Assembly (NCBI GenBank): GCA_902168085.1
Contig: CABHOP010000037.1
Span: forward strand, 1-64,000
From: an uncultured Bacteroides sp.
Lineage (GTDB): Bacteria; Bacteroidota; Bacteroidia; Chitinophagales; Chitinophagaceae
DNA: 64,000 nt
Direction: 5' to 3'
Positions 35,008 through 44,413 of this stretch are shown in pieces. The position numbers and the translations under genes are program-made. The number at the start of each line of letters is the position of its first letter. Position 1 is the stretch's first letter. The notes beneath the pieces were generated by a model. The model was not told the DNA's origin and did no database searches. It saw only the letters and a program-made list of their open reading frames with translations.

Positions 35008-36561
35008 CTATATCTTATTCTTAAACTGTGCGATGATATCCGTTTCTGCCATCCATTCCTTCACCTGCTGCAGGTTGTTGGAAGCAGAAAAATCTTCTTT
35101 GAAGAACGGGAACAGTTTGCGCACACCATTGTACATCCATTTGGTAGATGGTGCCAGTTTATTGCTAAAGCCACGCAGGTCTATTGCCTGTACCAGCGCT
35201 ACTGCCTCTACTGCCAATACTTCATAAGCGTTATCTATCACGCGGCTGCACATCATGGCAGCATTGCAACCCATACTTACGATATCTTGGTTGTCGTTAT
35301 TGTTAGGTATGCTGTGGATGTACATCGGGTTGCTCAGCGTTTGGTTCTCAGCAACGGTAGATGTAGCGGGGTACTGCATACCCTGTATACCAAAGTTTAG
35401 GCCCAGTTTACCGGCATTGGCAAATGGTGGCAGTTTCTGGTTCAGGTGCGGGTTCAGCAGGAAGTTCAGTTGGCGCTCTGCCAGCATCGATAGCTTAGTG
35501 ACGGCTATCTTCAGCTTATCCATTTCCAGTGCTATATAATCTCCGTGGAAGTTGCCTCCGTGGAAGATGTTTTTATTCTTGCGGTCTACTACCGGGTTGT
35601 CGTTTACAGAGTTCAGTTCGTTGATGATAACCTGTTCTGTATTCAGTACGGTATCAAACACCGGACCCAGTATCTGCGGCACGCAGCGCAGTGAATAGTA
35701 TTCCTGTACTTTATCTTCTATCACATCTTCTGTCACCTTCTTATCATACAGGTGTTCGTGGCGCTTGCGCAACAGTTTACTATCGTTGCCAAGTGTGCGC
35801 ATCCATTCGGCTACGGCGCGTTGTCCACGATGTTGCTTTACATTATTCAGTTCGGCAGAGAAGTGGTCGTCATAAGCTTCCATCATTTCGTTCACCATCA
35901 GCGACATCAGCATACTCCACCTTACCAGCCTGTGTGCCATAATCACATTCACGCCGCCGATACCCGTCATGGCAGATGTACCATTCAGCATACCTAACCC
36001 TTCGCGGATGTAAATATCCATTGGTTTCAGGCCTAATTTCTTAAATACTTCTTTAGCCGGGGTTACCTTTCCTTTGAACCAAAAGTTACCTTCACCTATC
36101 AGCCCCAGTGCCAGGTGTGCCAGCTGCACCAAATCCCCGCTGGCACCTACACCACCGTGTGCATATACGCAAGGGTAGGCTTCATTGTTCAGCAGGTCGG
36201 TCATCAGTTGCACGGTATCCGGATGGATACCCGAATAGCCCAGCAGCATCGTGTTTAGCCTTGCCAGCAACATAGCCCTGCTATGCTTTGGCGAAAGCAG
36301 TTGCCCCATGCCCGAACTATGGCTGCGGATAAGGTTGTATTGTAATTGCTTACGGTCATCATCATTGATACGGTATTGCGCCATAGGGCCAAAACCGGTG
36401 TTAATGCCATATATTAGTTTGTCCTTCGAGAAAGAACGGAGAAAGTCATAGCTGCGTGTTACATCCTTTATAGCAGGCGCTGAAATCGTCACCTCCTTTT
36501 CCTGGAGCACTATTTGTTCAAAAACCGCAAGGTCGAGGGGCTTGCCACCAAGGGAAATCAT
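35008..36561 (-). CDS. Tyrosine ammonia-lyase (HAL/PAL/TAL family)
   Basis: A 517-residue MIO-dependent ammonia-lyase. The MIO cofactor forms from ASG at residues 140-142 (GGVGASGDLVQLAHLAL); Y51 in YGINTGFGPMAQYRI is the catalytic tyrosine. Long stretches, such as NLIRSHSSG, HGGVGASGDLVQL and SIPNNNDNQDIVSMG, match the tyrosine ammonia-lyase of Flavobacterium johnsoniae as I remember it, and that enzyme is tyrosine-specific despite its SH selectivity pair. It would make 4-coumarate, the starter unit of flexirubin-type pigments. The ATG at 36561 is preferred over a TTG two codons upstream. A TAnnTTTG element lies before it. Confidence 0.9.
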   Translation of the reverse strand: MISLGGKPLDLAVFEQIVLQEKEVTISAPAIKDVTRSYDFLRSFSKDKLIYGINTGFGPMAQYRINDDDRKQLQYNLIRSHSSGMGQLLSPKHSRAMLLARLNTMLLGYSGIHPDTVQLMTDLLNNEAYPCVYAHGGVGASGDLVQLAHLALGLIGEGNFWFKGKVTPAKEVFKKLGLKPMDIYIREGLGMLNGTSAMTGIGGVNVIMAHRLVRWSMLMSLMVNEMMEAYDDHFSAELNNVKQHRGQRAVAEWMRTLGNDSKLLRKRHEHLYDKKVTEDVIEDKVQEYYSLRCVPQILGPVFDTVLNTEQVIINELNSVNDNPVVDRKNKNIFHGGNFHGDYIALEMDKLKIAVTKLSMLAERQLNFLLNPHLNQKLPPFANAGKLGLNFGIQGMQYPATSTVAENQTLSNPMYIHSIPNNNDNQDIVSMGCNAAMMCSRVIDNAYEVLAVEAVALVQAIDLRGFSNKLAPSTKWMYNGVRKLFPFFKEDFSASNNLQQVKEWMAETDIIAQFKNKI

Positions 36562-36589
36562 ATTCAATAAGGATAATTAGTAAAGTGTG

Positions 36590-36597
36590 CAAAAATA
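36590..36597 (-). promoter_or_regulatory. Putative -7 element of the ammonia-lyase operon
   Basis: The minus strand reads TATTTTTG, a perfect TAnnTTTG, about 28 bases before the ammonia-lyase ATG. A TTG sits only 16 bases upstream, below the usual spacing. Confidence 0.4.
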
Positions 36598-36605
36598 TAA
36601 AAAGA

Positions 36606-36635
36606 AAAGGTCGCAACTACTATTCTGCAACCTTT
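36606..36635 (-). terminator. Terminator after the DUF3108 gene
   Basis: On the minus strand AAAGGTTGCA pairs with TGCGACCTTT (one mismatch), followed by TTCTTTTTATATTTTT. It lies 24 bases after the DUF3108 stop codon and separates that gene from the ammonia-lyase operon. Confidence 0.75.
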
Positions 36636-36659
36636 CATATTAAAAATACCGTGGAGTAC

Positions 36660-37460
36660 TTACTTTTTACTGATTAGTGCAGTAAACGGGTTGCGTAGTT
36701 TATCGTAACCTACAAGATCCACTTTTATGCTACCTACCAATATGGGGCTATCTACCCGAACCGGGATACGGTTGGCATCATCGCTTACCCATACCATCAT
36801 CTTTTCACCACCTTTGAATATAGTGCCCTCAATCAGCAACGGGCTGATCTTGATAGCATTGAAAGTACCGTATTTTGTAGTAACTCTTTCCTTACCTATA
36901 TATCGTATATATAAATTGTATACCTGGTCGTCCAGAAACATACTGAAAGGTATTTTATCTCCGGGTTTGTATTTGCTATAATCGATATTTCGGGCATAAT
37001 AGATGGCAGATAGTACGTCCTGTATGCATTTGGGTACTTTATACACCCCGTTAGTAGATATAGCCTGCCCTATGTTTTGATTGAAGGTTACATTGTTATA
37101 AATTTTAAACCCGCCTTCATCCACATTCCTTATAAATTTTGCCGGCAACATTGTTTCCACATCAATATAGGTTTCATACTTATCGCGCACTTTATAAAAC
37201 CATTCATAAGATTTCATGGTTTTACCATCACCCACTACATGATATACTTTCCGGCCATTCAAATCTTCAAGAGTAGTATTAAAGGTGGCATAACCCGCGC
37301 CAACCCATATAGCACCCATATTATAATATACTTTGAATACCAGCCGTTCACCCTCTTTGAAACTTGTATTCTTTATCCCGCAAAAATCATTTTGGGCATA
37401 TGAAGCAATACTGATGAGCAACAGGGCAACGATCGCTATTATCCTACCTCTATTCAACAT
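36660..37460 (-). CDS. DUF3108 domain exported protein
   Basis: A 266-residue protein with a signal peptide (RGRIIAIVALLLISIASYA) and a DUF3108 domain: EGERLVFKVYYNMGAIWVGA opens it, and TYIDVETMLPAKFIRNVDEG is its middle signature. DUF3108 proteins are periplasmic or outer-membrane-associated proteins of unknown function. The ATG at 37460 is preferred over a TTG two codons upstream. It lies 44 bases after the membrane protein gene, and both could be one transcript. Confidence 0.85.
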   Translation of the reverse strand: MLNRGRIIAIVALLLISIASYAQNDFCGIKNTSFKEGERLVFKVYYNMGAIWVGAGYATFNTTLEDLNGRKVYHVVGDGKTMKSYEWFYKVRDKYETYIDVETMLPAKFIRNVDEGGFKIYNNVTFNQNIGQAISTNGVYKVPKCIQDVLSAIYYARNIDYSKYKPGDKIPFSMFLDDQVYNLYIRYIGKERVTTKYGTFNAIKISPLLIEGTIFKGGEKMMVWVSDDANRIPVRVDSPILVGSIKVDLVGYDKLRNPFTALISKK

Positions 37461-37504
37461 ATTCAAATATCATGCTTTTGAATCATAATAAATATAAAGA
37501 AACA

Positions 37505-38446
37505 TTAACGCAGCAGCCTCATACGAAATAGTAAAATGCTGCCAACAACTGCAGGAATTATCAGGTTGATACACCACACACCTACAGTGGCGCCCAATAT
37601 GCCTACTGTGTTATCTGAAAAATGATGGAACAGGTAAAGCCCTACCTGCCCGCGCTCTCCAAGCTCTACCAGCGTTACAGACGGTATCACTGATATAACC
37701 CAAAAAAACAGGGCTGCCATCATAAATCCTTCTGCCAGTGGCATATATACATGCATCCATCGTAGCAAAATCAAATACTGTGCCGTATAAATAGCGAACC
37801 GGAACAGCGATATTAAAAGTATTGTTAACTGTTGCTTAGTCGTGAATCGTTTTAACAACTTGCCATATACATTATACTTCCGCAGCCATTTCACCCGTTC
37901 TATCAGGGGCATCCATGTATCAAAGCGCCAGTAAACCAGGCCAATGATAACAGTGCACACGGCACAAGCCACCAGCACTACGGTTTGTATTGTGCCGGGG
38001 AAAGCAATATTATAATATACCAAACCTACCAGGCCATACAGGAATAAAGTAAGCATTTGCGCTACAGCACCCAATACAGCAACACCTATAAGGCGAAGTG
38101 TGTTCTTTCTTTTCAGGTATAACAACCTGCCGGGATATTCACCGATACGGTTGGGTGTAATGATGGAAAAAGCGATGCCTGCCAGCAGGCTGGTAAGTGC
38201 CTGTCTATAGGCTATCGGTTGTGCCGATTTTGCCAGCAGCTGCCATTTCTTAGCCTCCAGTGCCAGGTTCAGCGGCATCAATATTATCGTAAGATATAGC
38301 AGGTAATGTGGCCCGGTGTTCCAGATGGCATTGCTATCAATACGCTGCAATTGCTTTTGTACCTGCAGGTATATTCCCCATAAAAGCAAAATGGAAATAA
38401 TGCCGCCCAGCACATAGTTGAGCCATATTTTGGTATTTTTGTTCAA
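37505..38446 (-). CDS. LPG-synthase-like integral membrane protein
   Basis: A 313-residue protein with about eight membrane segments, similar to the transmembrane part of lysylphosphatidylglycerol synthase (UPF0104/LPG_synthase_TM): ALEAKKWQLLAKSAQPIAY, RIGEYPGRLLYLKRK (the conserved GE motif) and VTLVELGERGQVGLYLF. Related proteins are lipid flippases or glycolipid handlers; the substrate here is unknown. No ATG fits, so a TTG at 38446 is taken as the start. It stands head to head with ruvC, only 13 bases between the start codons. Confidence 0.8.
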   Translation of the reverse strand: MNKNTKIWLNYVLGGIISILLLWGIYLQVQKQLQRIDSNAIWNTGPHYLLYLTIILMPLNLALEAKKWQLLAKSAQPIAYRQALTSLLAGIAFSIITPNRIGEYPGRLLYLKRKNTLRLIGVAVLGAVAQMLTLFLYGLVGLVYYNIAFPGTIQTVVLVACAVCTVIIGLVYWRFDTWMPLIERVKWLRKYNVYGKLLKRFTTKQQLTILLISLFRFAIYTAQYLILLRWMHVYMPLAEGFMMAALFFWVISVIPSVTLVELGERGQVGLYLFHHFSDNTVGILGATVGVWCINLIIPAVVGSILLFRMRLLR

Positions 38447-38459
38447 ATCATTTCGTCCT

Positions 38460-39053
38460 TTGTCGCAAGATTCCCATATTATCCTTGGTATAGACCCCGG
38501 TACGCTTGTTATGGGCTATGGCCTTATTGCTGTCAACAAAAATAAGGTTTCGCTGGTGGAAATGGGGGTATTGCAACTAGCAAAAAATAAGGATCATGCA
38601 GAAAGGCTGGCATTGATCTACAAAAAGATGGAAACACTTATTTCTATTCACAGCCCCGTAGCTGTAGCTATCGAAGCCCCTTTCTTTGGCAAGAATGTGC
38701 AGAGTATGCTAAAGCTCGGCCGCGCACAGGGTGTGGCTATTGCAGCTGCTATGCGCTTTGGCCTGCATGCAGAAGAATATGCCCCACGTAAGATAAAGCA
38801 ATCTATAACCGGCCGTGGCAATGCCACTAAAGAGCAGGTATGGGAAATGCTGCAACATACTTTGGCCTTTCAGGAAGATGTGAAATTTATGGATGCTACC
38901 GATGCAGTAGCAGTAGCATTATGTCATCATTACCAAAGCCGTATACCCGGCGCCGATGAAACCGCTAAAAAGATAACCTTACCTAAACGGGCTAAAACAA
39001 ACAGCTGGGCGGCCTTTATGCAAGAAAACCCTGGCAGGATAAAGCTCAAATAA
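38460..39053 (+). CDS. ruvC: Crossover junction endodeoxyribonuclease RuvC
   Basis: RuvC resolves Holliday junctions in homologous recombination together with RuvAB. From a TTG start the protein has 197 residues. All four catalytic acids are present: D12 (LGIDPGT), E72 (AIEAPF), D145 and D148 (MDATDAVAVALCHH). The upstream in-frame codons, back to 38418, contain only TTG starts and would add a non-conserved tail, so TTG at 38460 (MSQDSHIILGIDPG) is the best choice. The C-terminal 35 residues are basic. No ruvA or ruvB is nearby. Confidence 0.93.
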   Translation: MSQDSHIILGIDPGTLVMGYGLIAVNKNKVSLVEMGVLQLAKNKDHAERLALIYKKMETLISIHSPVAVAIEAPFFGKNVQSMLKLGRAQGVAIAAAMRFGLHAEEYAPRKIKQSITGRGNATKEQVWEMLQHTLAFQEDVKFMDATDAVAVALCHHYQSRIPGADETAKKITLPKRAKTNSWAAFMQENPGRIKLK

Positions 39054-39056
39054 AAA

Positions 39057-39078
39057 GTGGCTGAAAACATTCAGCCAC
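39057..39078 (-). terminator. Terminator of the SusC/SusD operon
   Basis: The stem GTGGCTGA / TCAGCCAC with a 6-base loop, followed on the minus strand by TTTTTATTT, starts right at the ruvC stop codon. It is 31 bases after the lipoprotein gene on the minus strand. Confidence 0.75.
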
Positions 39079-39108
39079 CTCATTTGGTGTTAATTCCTAA
39101 CACACGAT

Positions 39109-39750
39109 CTACTTTTCTTTTACAAACGTACGTACGGCAGTACCATAGCCAGGAGCATCCAATGCATAGCGTATGGTCACTGCATCGGGTTCTATTAATA
39201 ACGATTCGCTTTCGGTATTTATTACGTCGCCTATCGTTTCTGAAAACTGTGGACCGGCTGCTATCGTTGTGTCATTTATCACTGTAAAATACAGTGCATC
39301 TGACAGACCGGCACCACCCATGTCTCTATTTACATACAGCCCACGGGCCAACCGCTCTATTTCTACCTCTATGCCATTTGCAGTGCGGGTATATATACCG
39401 GACAGGTCTTCCGTATCATCATAATTGGTAACTGCCACATAGCGTGCTGCACCTACGGTATAGCCATTCTTTGTTTTGGTTTGATACAACATATAATATA
39501 TACCGGGGGTGTTCACGTCCACCGTGTTTTCAATGGCCTTAACATTGGCATCGCCCTGCAGGGGTGCATCATTTACCACTGTAGCTCCCTCATCTGCCGG
39601 CATCGGGTCTCCCACCCGTATGCTTATAAATTTCTCACCCGCTACCTGCATAGTAGGCACTACCACAACTCTGGATACATCATCTTTCCTTTTGCGGCAA
39701 GCCGTTGCGGCCACTATTATCATTATGCTTATTAAGAGTAATTTTCTCAT
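39109..39750 (-). CDS. DUF5011-like Ig-fold lipoprotein downstream of SusD
   Basis: A 213-residue lipoprotein with the lipobox cysteine near residue 18 (IVAATACRKRKDD). Residues about 35-115 look like a DUF5011/HYR-type immunoglobulin-like domain (SIRVGDPMPADEGATVVND, NTPGIYYMLYQTK, GYTVGAARYVAVT); the C-terminal half is beta-rich and unknown. It follows SusD by 12 bases, the place where SusE/SusF-type surface glycan-binding lipoproteins usually occur. A role in ligand capture at the cell surface is inferred from position only. Confidence 0.8.
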   Translation of the reverse strand: MRKLLLISIMIIVAATACRKRKDDVSRVVVVPTMQVAGEKFISIRVGDPMPADEGATVVNDAPLQGDANVKAIENTVDVNTPGIYYMLYQTKTKNGYTVGAARYVAVTNYDDTEDLSGIYTRTANGIEVEIERLARGLYVNRDMGGAGLSDALYFTVINDTTIAAGPQFSETIGDVINTESESLLIEPDAVTIRYALDAPGYGTAVRTFVKEK

Positions 39751-39762
39751 AGTTGTAATTTT

Positions 39763-41196
39763 TTAGTTAGCGTCCCACCATACTTTTTCTGTCATCGGTT
39801 TTTGCCCGGGAAAATTCAGATTCCTGGTTACTTCCGCTTCCGGATATGGTAATCTTTGCGGAAATTGGCTACCTATTCTTGAATTTCTTGAAAACGTGAA
39901 GAAATCAGGATAACCAGTGCGTCGCCATTCTGTCCATGCTTCTATATTTTGGTTACCATTCATAGCATACCATTTTTCGGTAATGATGGCTTTTATCTTG
40001 TCTTCCATGCTGCCAGTGGCAGGATATACCGCTACACCCAGATAATCCACAGGATCTACCCCATATTCTACAAAATTTGCAGTGATGGCGTCTTCAAAAA
40101 GCTGTGCTGCGTCACCCGGTAACCAACCGCGCGCAGCAGCTTCGGCTTGTAAAAACAGGCTTTCATATGATGTAAGTAATTTAACGGGAGCCAACCCGGA
40201 TTCAGGGTCGGCTGCACGGCCACCTACAATAGGACTAGGGACAGCATAAGACGAAGCTGGTGGATTAATGCTATAATACCCTTGCTCTAGCCCTGCCCCC
40301 AGCAGTACATAAAATACCTCGATACGCGGATCAAGGCGCGCATCCATTGAATCTATAGATGTGGCGCTCCCTATAAGATTCTGTGTAAAGTTTAGGTTAG
40401 CCATTTCAGAATACAACGGGTTTGTATTACCCGGACTGCTGGTATAGGCTATCTGTGCCGTTTCGGATGTAGAAGTCATAAAGCCATTACCATCTGTTTG
40501 TAACGCAGCAATTCCTGCTTGTGCCAATCCTGGATTACGATATGCTAAACGCAAATACATGCGCAGCAATAATGTATTGGCAAACCTTGCCCACATTGCC
40601 ATATTGCCATTGTAGATAACATCATCGCTACCCGGATGTGCACCTTCAAATGTTATCAGGTCCCGTCCTTCTTTTACAAGGTTGATTATACCATTATATA
40701 CGTCTTCTTGCTTATCGTATTTTGGGCTTGTGATACCTGCAGACTCACCTTTTAAAGCTTCGGTAAACGGTATATCACCAAAATTATCTGTCAGCATTTG
40801 AAACGTATAGCCTTGCAGTATTTTAGCTATGGCTGTATAGTTACGGGTGTTTTCCGCCGTACCTGATTTCTCGACTATTTTCTGAAGATCTGCCAGTGCT
40901 CCTGAATATAATTCCTGCCAGGCGCGGTTGGTAGATGTAGGCTCTGGCTGATATTGTTCCAATGACCGGTACTGAGACGAGTTTGGATTCTGAGTCCAGT
41001 ATTGCCCCCATATACCCCCGACTATTTGCAAATAATTGCCAGTTACTTGTCCTATAGATATCTGAGCAGCGGGTAATAATTGTACGACTGTTACATCTGC
41101 AGGACTATTAGGATTTTTATTTACATCCAATGTTTTTTTACATGCAGGAAGCATGAATATAAATGCTGTTATTATTGAGAATGCTATTCTTTTCAT
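39763..41196 (-). CDS. SusD/RagB-like outer-membrane lipoprotein
   Basis: A 477-residue nutrient-binding lipoprotein that forms the lid on the SusC-type transporter. The signal peptide ends in the lipobox LPAC (cysteine at 19). The NPNSPADVTVVQLLPAAQIS and NWYTDNFGD-like (MLTDNFGDIPFTEAL) segments, with the TPR helices, place it in the SusD-like family 2. The C-terminal RLPYPEAEVTRNLNFPGQ is the typical end. It starts 19 bases after SusC. The ligand cannot be told from sequence, and no glycosidase or protease is adjacent. Confidence 0.93.
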   Translation of the reverse strand: MKRIAFSIITAFIFMLPACKKTLDVNKNPNSPADVTVVQLLPAAQISIGQVTGNYLQIVGGIWGQYWTQNPNSSQYRSLEQYQPEPTSTNRAWQELYSGALADLQKIVEKSGTAENTRNYTAIAKILQGYTFQMLTDNFGDIPFTEALKGESAGITSPKYDKQEDVYNGIINLVKEGRDLITFEGAHPGSDDVIYNGNMAMWARFANTLLLRMYLRLAYRNPGLAQAGIAALQTDGNGFMTSTSETAQIAYTSSPGNTNPLYSEMANLNFTQNLIGSATSIDSMDARLDPRIEVFYVLLGAGLEQGYYSINPPASSYAVPSPIVGGRAADPESGLAPVKLLTSYESLFLQAEAAARGWLPGDAAQLFEDAITANFVEYGVDPVDYLGVAVYPATGSMEDKIKAIITEKWYAMNGNQNIEAWTEWRRTGYPDFFTFSRNSRIGSQFPQRLPYPEAEVTRNLNFPGQKPMTEKVWWDAN

Positions 41197-41215
41197 ATAG
41201 TTGAATGTTTGGAGG

Positions 41216-44200
41216 TTAGAAAGTAAACCTTAGGTTCATACCATAATTCCGAAGAGACGGCTGAGCAGAAAAATCATATCCTTGCGTGTTTGATGATCCT
41301 GAAGAGTTTACTTCCGGGTCTACATACTTATTCGATTTTGGTGTCCATATAAACAGGTTATTACCATATACACTAAGCGATGCACCACCAATAAATGTCC
41401 TGTTAAACCATTTTTGAGGGAAAACATAGGTAAGCCTTGCCTCACGCAGTTTTACATACGTTGCATTTACCAGGTTTTCTGATTCCGGCCTTAAACCTGC
41501 TGTAGTGTAGTATACATATGGGCTATAAGGTGTTGTGTTAGTATGATATTGTCCATCTGCACCTTGGTAAACAGAGTTTTCCCATACATGAGGATCCCTG
41601 TTCTCGGTTTCTTTAGATGTACCGGTAAAACTCATGATATCTCTTGTGCGTGAATAGAAGATACCGCCTTGTTTTGTATCAAATAGCACATTTAATGTAA
41701 ACCCTTTGTAAGACAACGTAGTACCCCACGATGCCTGGTAGTCAGGAAGATAGGTGCCATAATATTGTGCGGTAGTACTAACTTTCGGCAAGCCTGTCGC
41801 AGAGTCCACAATTATTTTTCCATCGCTTGTATATTGATGCCCTATTGTGTAGAATGTACCATAAGGTTTCCCCTCTGCTCCTACCACACTCATGCCTACC
41901 TGACCGCCCAATATTATTTGCTCTGTACCAGAGTATATGGATTTTACTTCGCTTTTGTTTTTAGTATATGTTCCGTATAGCTCCCATTTAAAACCACTGC
42001 GCGTTTGTATAGGTGTTACGCGTAGGGCCAGCTCAATACCGTTATTAGTGACCATTCCCGCATTTATTACTCTATTCGTAAAGCCTGATGAAGTAGCAAT
42101 GGGAATAGGTATGATTTGATTATCTGATTTCTTATTGTAATAAGAAAAATCAATACCTATTCTATTTCTCCAAAAATTTTGTTCAGTACCTATCTCAAAT
42201 TCATATGTAAATTCCGGTTTTAAGTCAGGGTTACCTATAGTATTACCATAACTAAACCCTCCTATACCATTAAAAGGAAATATCGTGCTGCCAAAGTTGC
42301 CTTGTGCCGATGCTTGATTATACGTTGTGGTATTAAGATATGGATCGGCATCATTACCTACCGAACCATAGGATATTCTCAATTTAGAATAGTTCCATAC
42401 ATCTTTTAGGCGAGGATTAAAAAATTCAGATAATACAAAAGAAGCATTCACGCCAAAATATGGATATGCTTTATCAATTGTGGAAGAACGATCTATTCTT
42501 CCCATAAAGCCTGCAAAAAGGTAGTTTTTATAACTTGCTCCGATATCTGTGTATAAGCCCGTTTTACGGGATATCTCTGTTCGGTTATTAACTAACGCTA
42601 CACCGTTGCTATTGCTTAAATTATAATACCCAGGAACAACCAACCCACCTTCTTCATTTGTACTGGCATATGTATTCGCAAATCTCCTTTGTGTATAGTT
42701 TAAGCCTAATATAACATTTAAGTTTACATCTTTTGCAACGTCTTTATTGAATGTTGCCATCAGATCATTGAATAGGTTGTTTACATTGTACACATCTTCC
42801 GCATATCTGCCATTCACTATATGCGGCAAGCCATTGTATAGCGGATCATTTGCCTCACTATTGAATTTCGGCACACTTTGATAACGGCGGTCTGAATACA
42901 TATCCGTAGCAAGCCTATCCTCTATCTTCAGCCATTCAAATATGTTATAACCTACTATCACGTTGCCAAAAAGGCGGTCTACCTTATTTATATTCTTATA
43001 CTCTTTCAATGTATAGTAGGGATTGATAGCATAAGCGCCGTAATAGCCATATCGGTTTACACCTGTTTCATCTACATAATCCATCGAGTTGTATTTATCA
43101 CTCAGGTCGTGCAGGTCTCTTATAGGAATATCGCGAGGTGTTTGCAACAGGTTATCCATAACAGAAGCATCGCCCTGGCCAAAACCCGGCAAGTCACTAT
43201 TAATATTTGTATAGTTCATGCTGATGCTGGTATATAGCTTGTTGGTCAGGTTGGCATTCCCGTTAAATCCCAGCGTATACTTATCATACTTTTTACCGGG
43301 GAACACCGATTTGTTATTCAGTGCCCCTAGCGACAAGCGATAGGCCGCTTGTTCGTTACCGCCATTCAGTGCTACATTGTTGTTCCACGTTTGACCTATA
43401 TCAAAAAAATCACGCACATTATTCTTTTGGGCTTCATATGGTTTTACTTTTTGCCGGCCATTTATAACCTGTCCCCATGGACGTTGCTGGCCATCAAACT
43501 CTGCACCCCAGCTAAAGTTTTCACGTCGGTCATCAGGTATACCTTCATATATATTACCTTGCCCATATTTATTCTGAAATTCAGGAAGCTTCAGCAAGCT
43601 TTGCATTTCAAAACTGGAGCTTATCTCAATATCAGTTTTTGAAGGGCCTGCTTTACGTCTGCCTTTTTTTGTAGTGATCATTAAAGCACCATTCGAGCCT
43701 TGAGAACCGTATAATGCAGTTGCTGCAGGGCCTTTCAGCACGCTTATAGATTCAATGTCTTCTGGATTGATATCATTTGCGCGATTACCATAATCTACCT
43801 GATTACTCAACGCACCAATATTTCCTGATGTTCCGAAACCATTGTTATTAATAGGCACGCCATCTACCACTATAAGCGCCTGGTTATTTCTCGTTAAAGA
43901 AGAACCACCCCTTAAAACAATCCGGGATGATGATCCGGGAGCATTTGCCGTTGTATTGATATTAACGCCTGCCGCTTTACCTACTAATGCATTTATGGGG
44001 CTGGAACTCCCACCTGTATTTAAATCGTTTCCCGATATTTGTGTAGTAGCATACCCCAGGCTTCGTTTTTCACGCCGCACGGCATTGGCCGTCACTACTG
44101 TTTCTTCCAATGTGGTAGCACTGGGAGAAAGCCTTACATTAAATGTAGATTGATCTTCAATATTTATTTCCTGGTCAGTATATCCTATAGAACGGATAAC

Positions 44201-44413
44201 GATGGTTGTAGCATCTTCAGGTATATCCAATTGGAAATTACCGTCTGCATCTGTAGCAGTTCCCACCTGGGTACCTTTTACAGATACAGCAGCACCGGGT
44301 AGCCCTACTCCTGTTTCATCAAGGATTTGCCCGGATATTCGCCGGGTTTGGGCAAATAGCGTAGAGGCACTTACGCATAATAGTAAAATGACAAGTGAAA
44401 GTTTTCTTCTCAT
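41216..44413 (-). CDS. SusC/RagA family TonB-linked outer-membrane transporter
   Basis: A 1065-residue TonB-dependent receptor. Signal peptide (SLVILLLCVSASTLFA), then a carboxypeptidase-regulatory-like beta domain (RISGQILDETGVGLPGAAV, residues 24-100), a plug domain (EETVVTANAVRREKRSLGYA, NTTANAPGSSSRIVLRGGSS) and a 22-strand barrel ending in YGMNLRFTF with a terminal phenylalanine for BAM recognition. With SusD it imports bound oligomers using TonB energy. It is the first gene of a three-gene operon. A weak promoter candidate is at 44550-44577. Confidence 0.95.
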   Translation of the reverse strand: MRRKLSLVILLLCVSASTLFAQTRRISGQILDETGVGLPGAAVSVKGTQVGTATDADGNFQLDIPEDATTIVIRSIGYTDQEINIEDQSTFNVRLSPSATTLEETVVTANAVRREKRSLGYATTQISGNDLNTGGSSSPINALVGKAAGVNINTTANAPGSSSRIVLRGGSSLTRNNQALIVVDGVPINNNGFGTSGNIGALSNQVDYGNRANDINPEDIESISVLKGPAATALYGSQGSNGALMITTKKGRRKAGPSKTDIEISSSFEMQSLLKLPEFQNKYGQGNIYEGIPDDRRENFSWGAEFDGQQRPWGQVINGRQKVKPYEAQKNNVRDFFDIGQTWNNNVALNGGNEQAAYRLSLGALNNKSVFPGKKYDKYTLGFNGNANLTNKLYTSISMNYTNINSDLPGFGQGDASVMDNLLQTPRDIPIRDLHDLSDKYNSMDYVDETGVNRYGYYGAYAINPYYTLKEYKNINKVDRLFGNVIVGYNIFEWLKIEDRLATDMYSDRRYQSVPKFNSEANDPLYNGLPHIVNGRYAEDVYNVNNLFNDLMATFNKDVAKDVNLNVILGLNYTQRRFANTYASTNEEGGLVVPGYYNLSNSNGVALVNNRTEISRKTGLYTDIGASYKNYLFAGFMGRIDRSSTIDKAYPYFGVNASFVLSEFFNPRLKDVWNYSKLRISYGSVGNDADPYLNTTTYNQASAQGNFGSTIFPFNGIGGFSYGNTIGNPDLKPEFTYEFEIGTEQNFWRNRIGIDFSYYNKKSDNQIIPIPIATSSGFTNRVINAGMVTNNGIELALRVTPIQTRSGFKWELYGTYTKNKSEVKSIYSGTEQIILGGQVGMSVVGAEGKPYGTFYTIGHQYTSDGKIIVDSATGLPKVSTTAQYYGTYLPDYQASWGTTLSYKGFTLNVLFDTKQGGIFYSRTRDIMSFTGTSKETENRDPHVWENSVYQGADGQYHTNTTPYSPYVYYTTAGLRPESENLVNATYVKLREARLTYVFPQKWFNRTFIGGASLSVYGNNLFIWTPKSNKYVDPEVNSSGSSNTQGYDFSAQPSLRNYGMNLRFTF

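Noticed and set aside
35008-36561. Annotation as histidine ammonia-lyase
   Set aside because: The SH selectivity pair favours histidine, but longer stretches match the tyrosine-specific Flavobacterium enzyme, and no histidine degradation genes are nearby.
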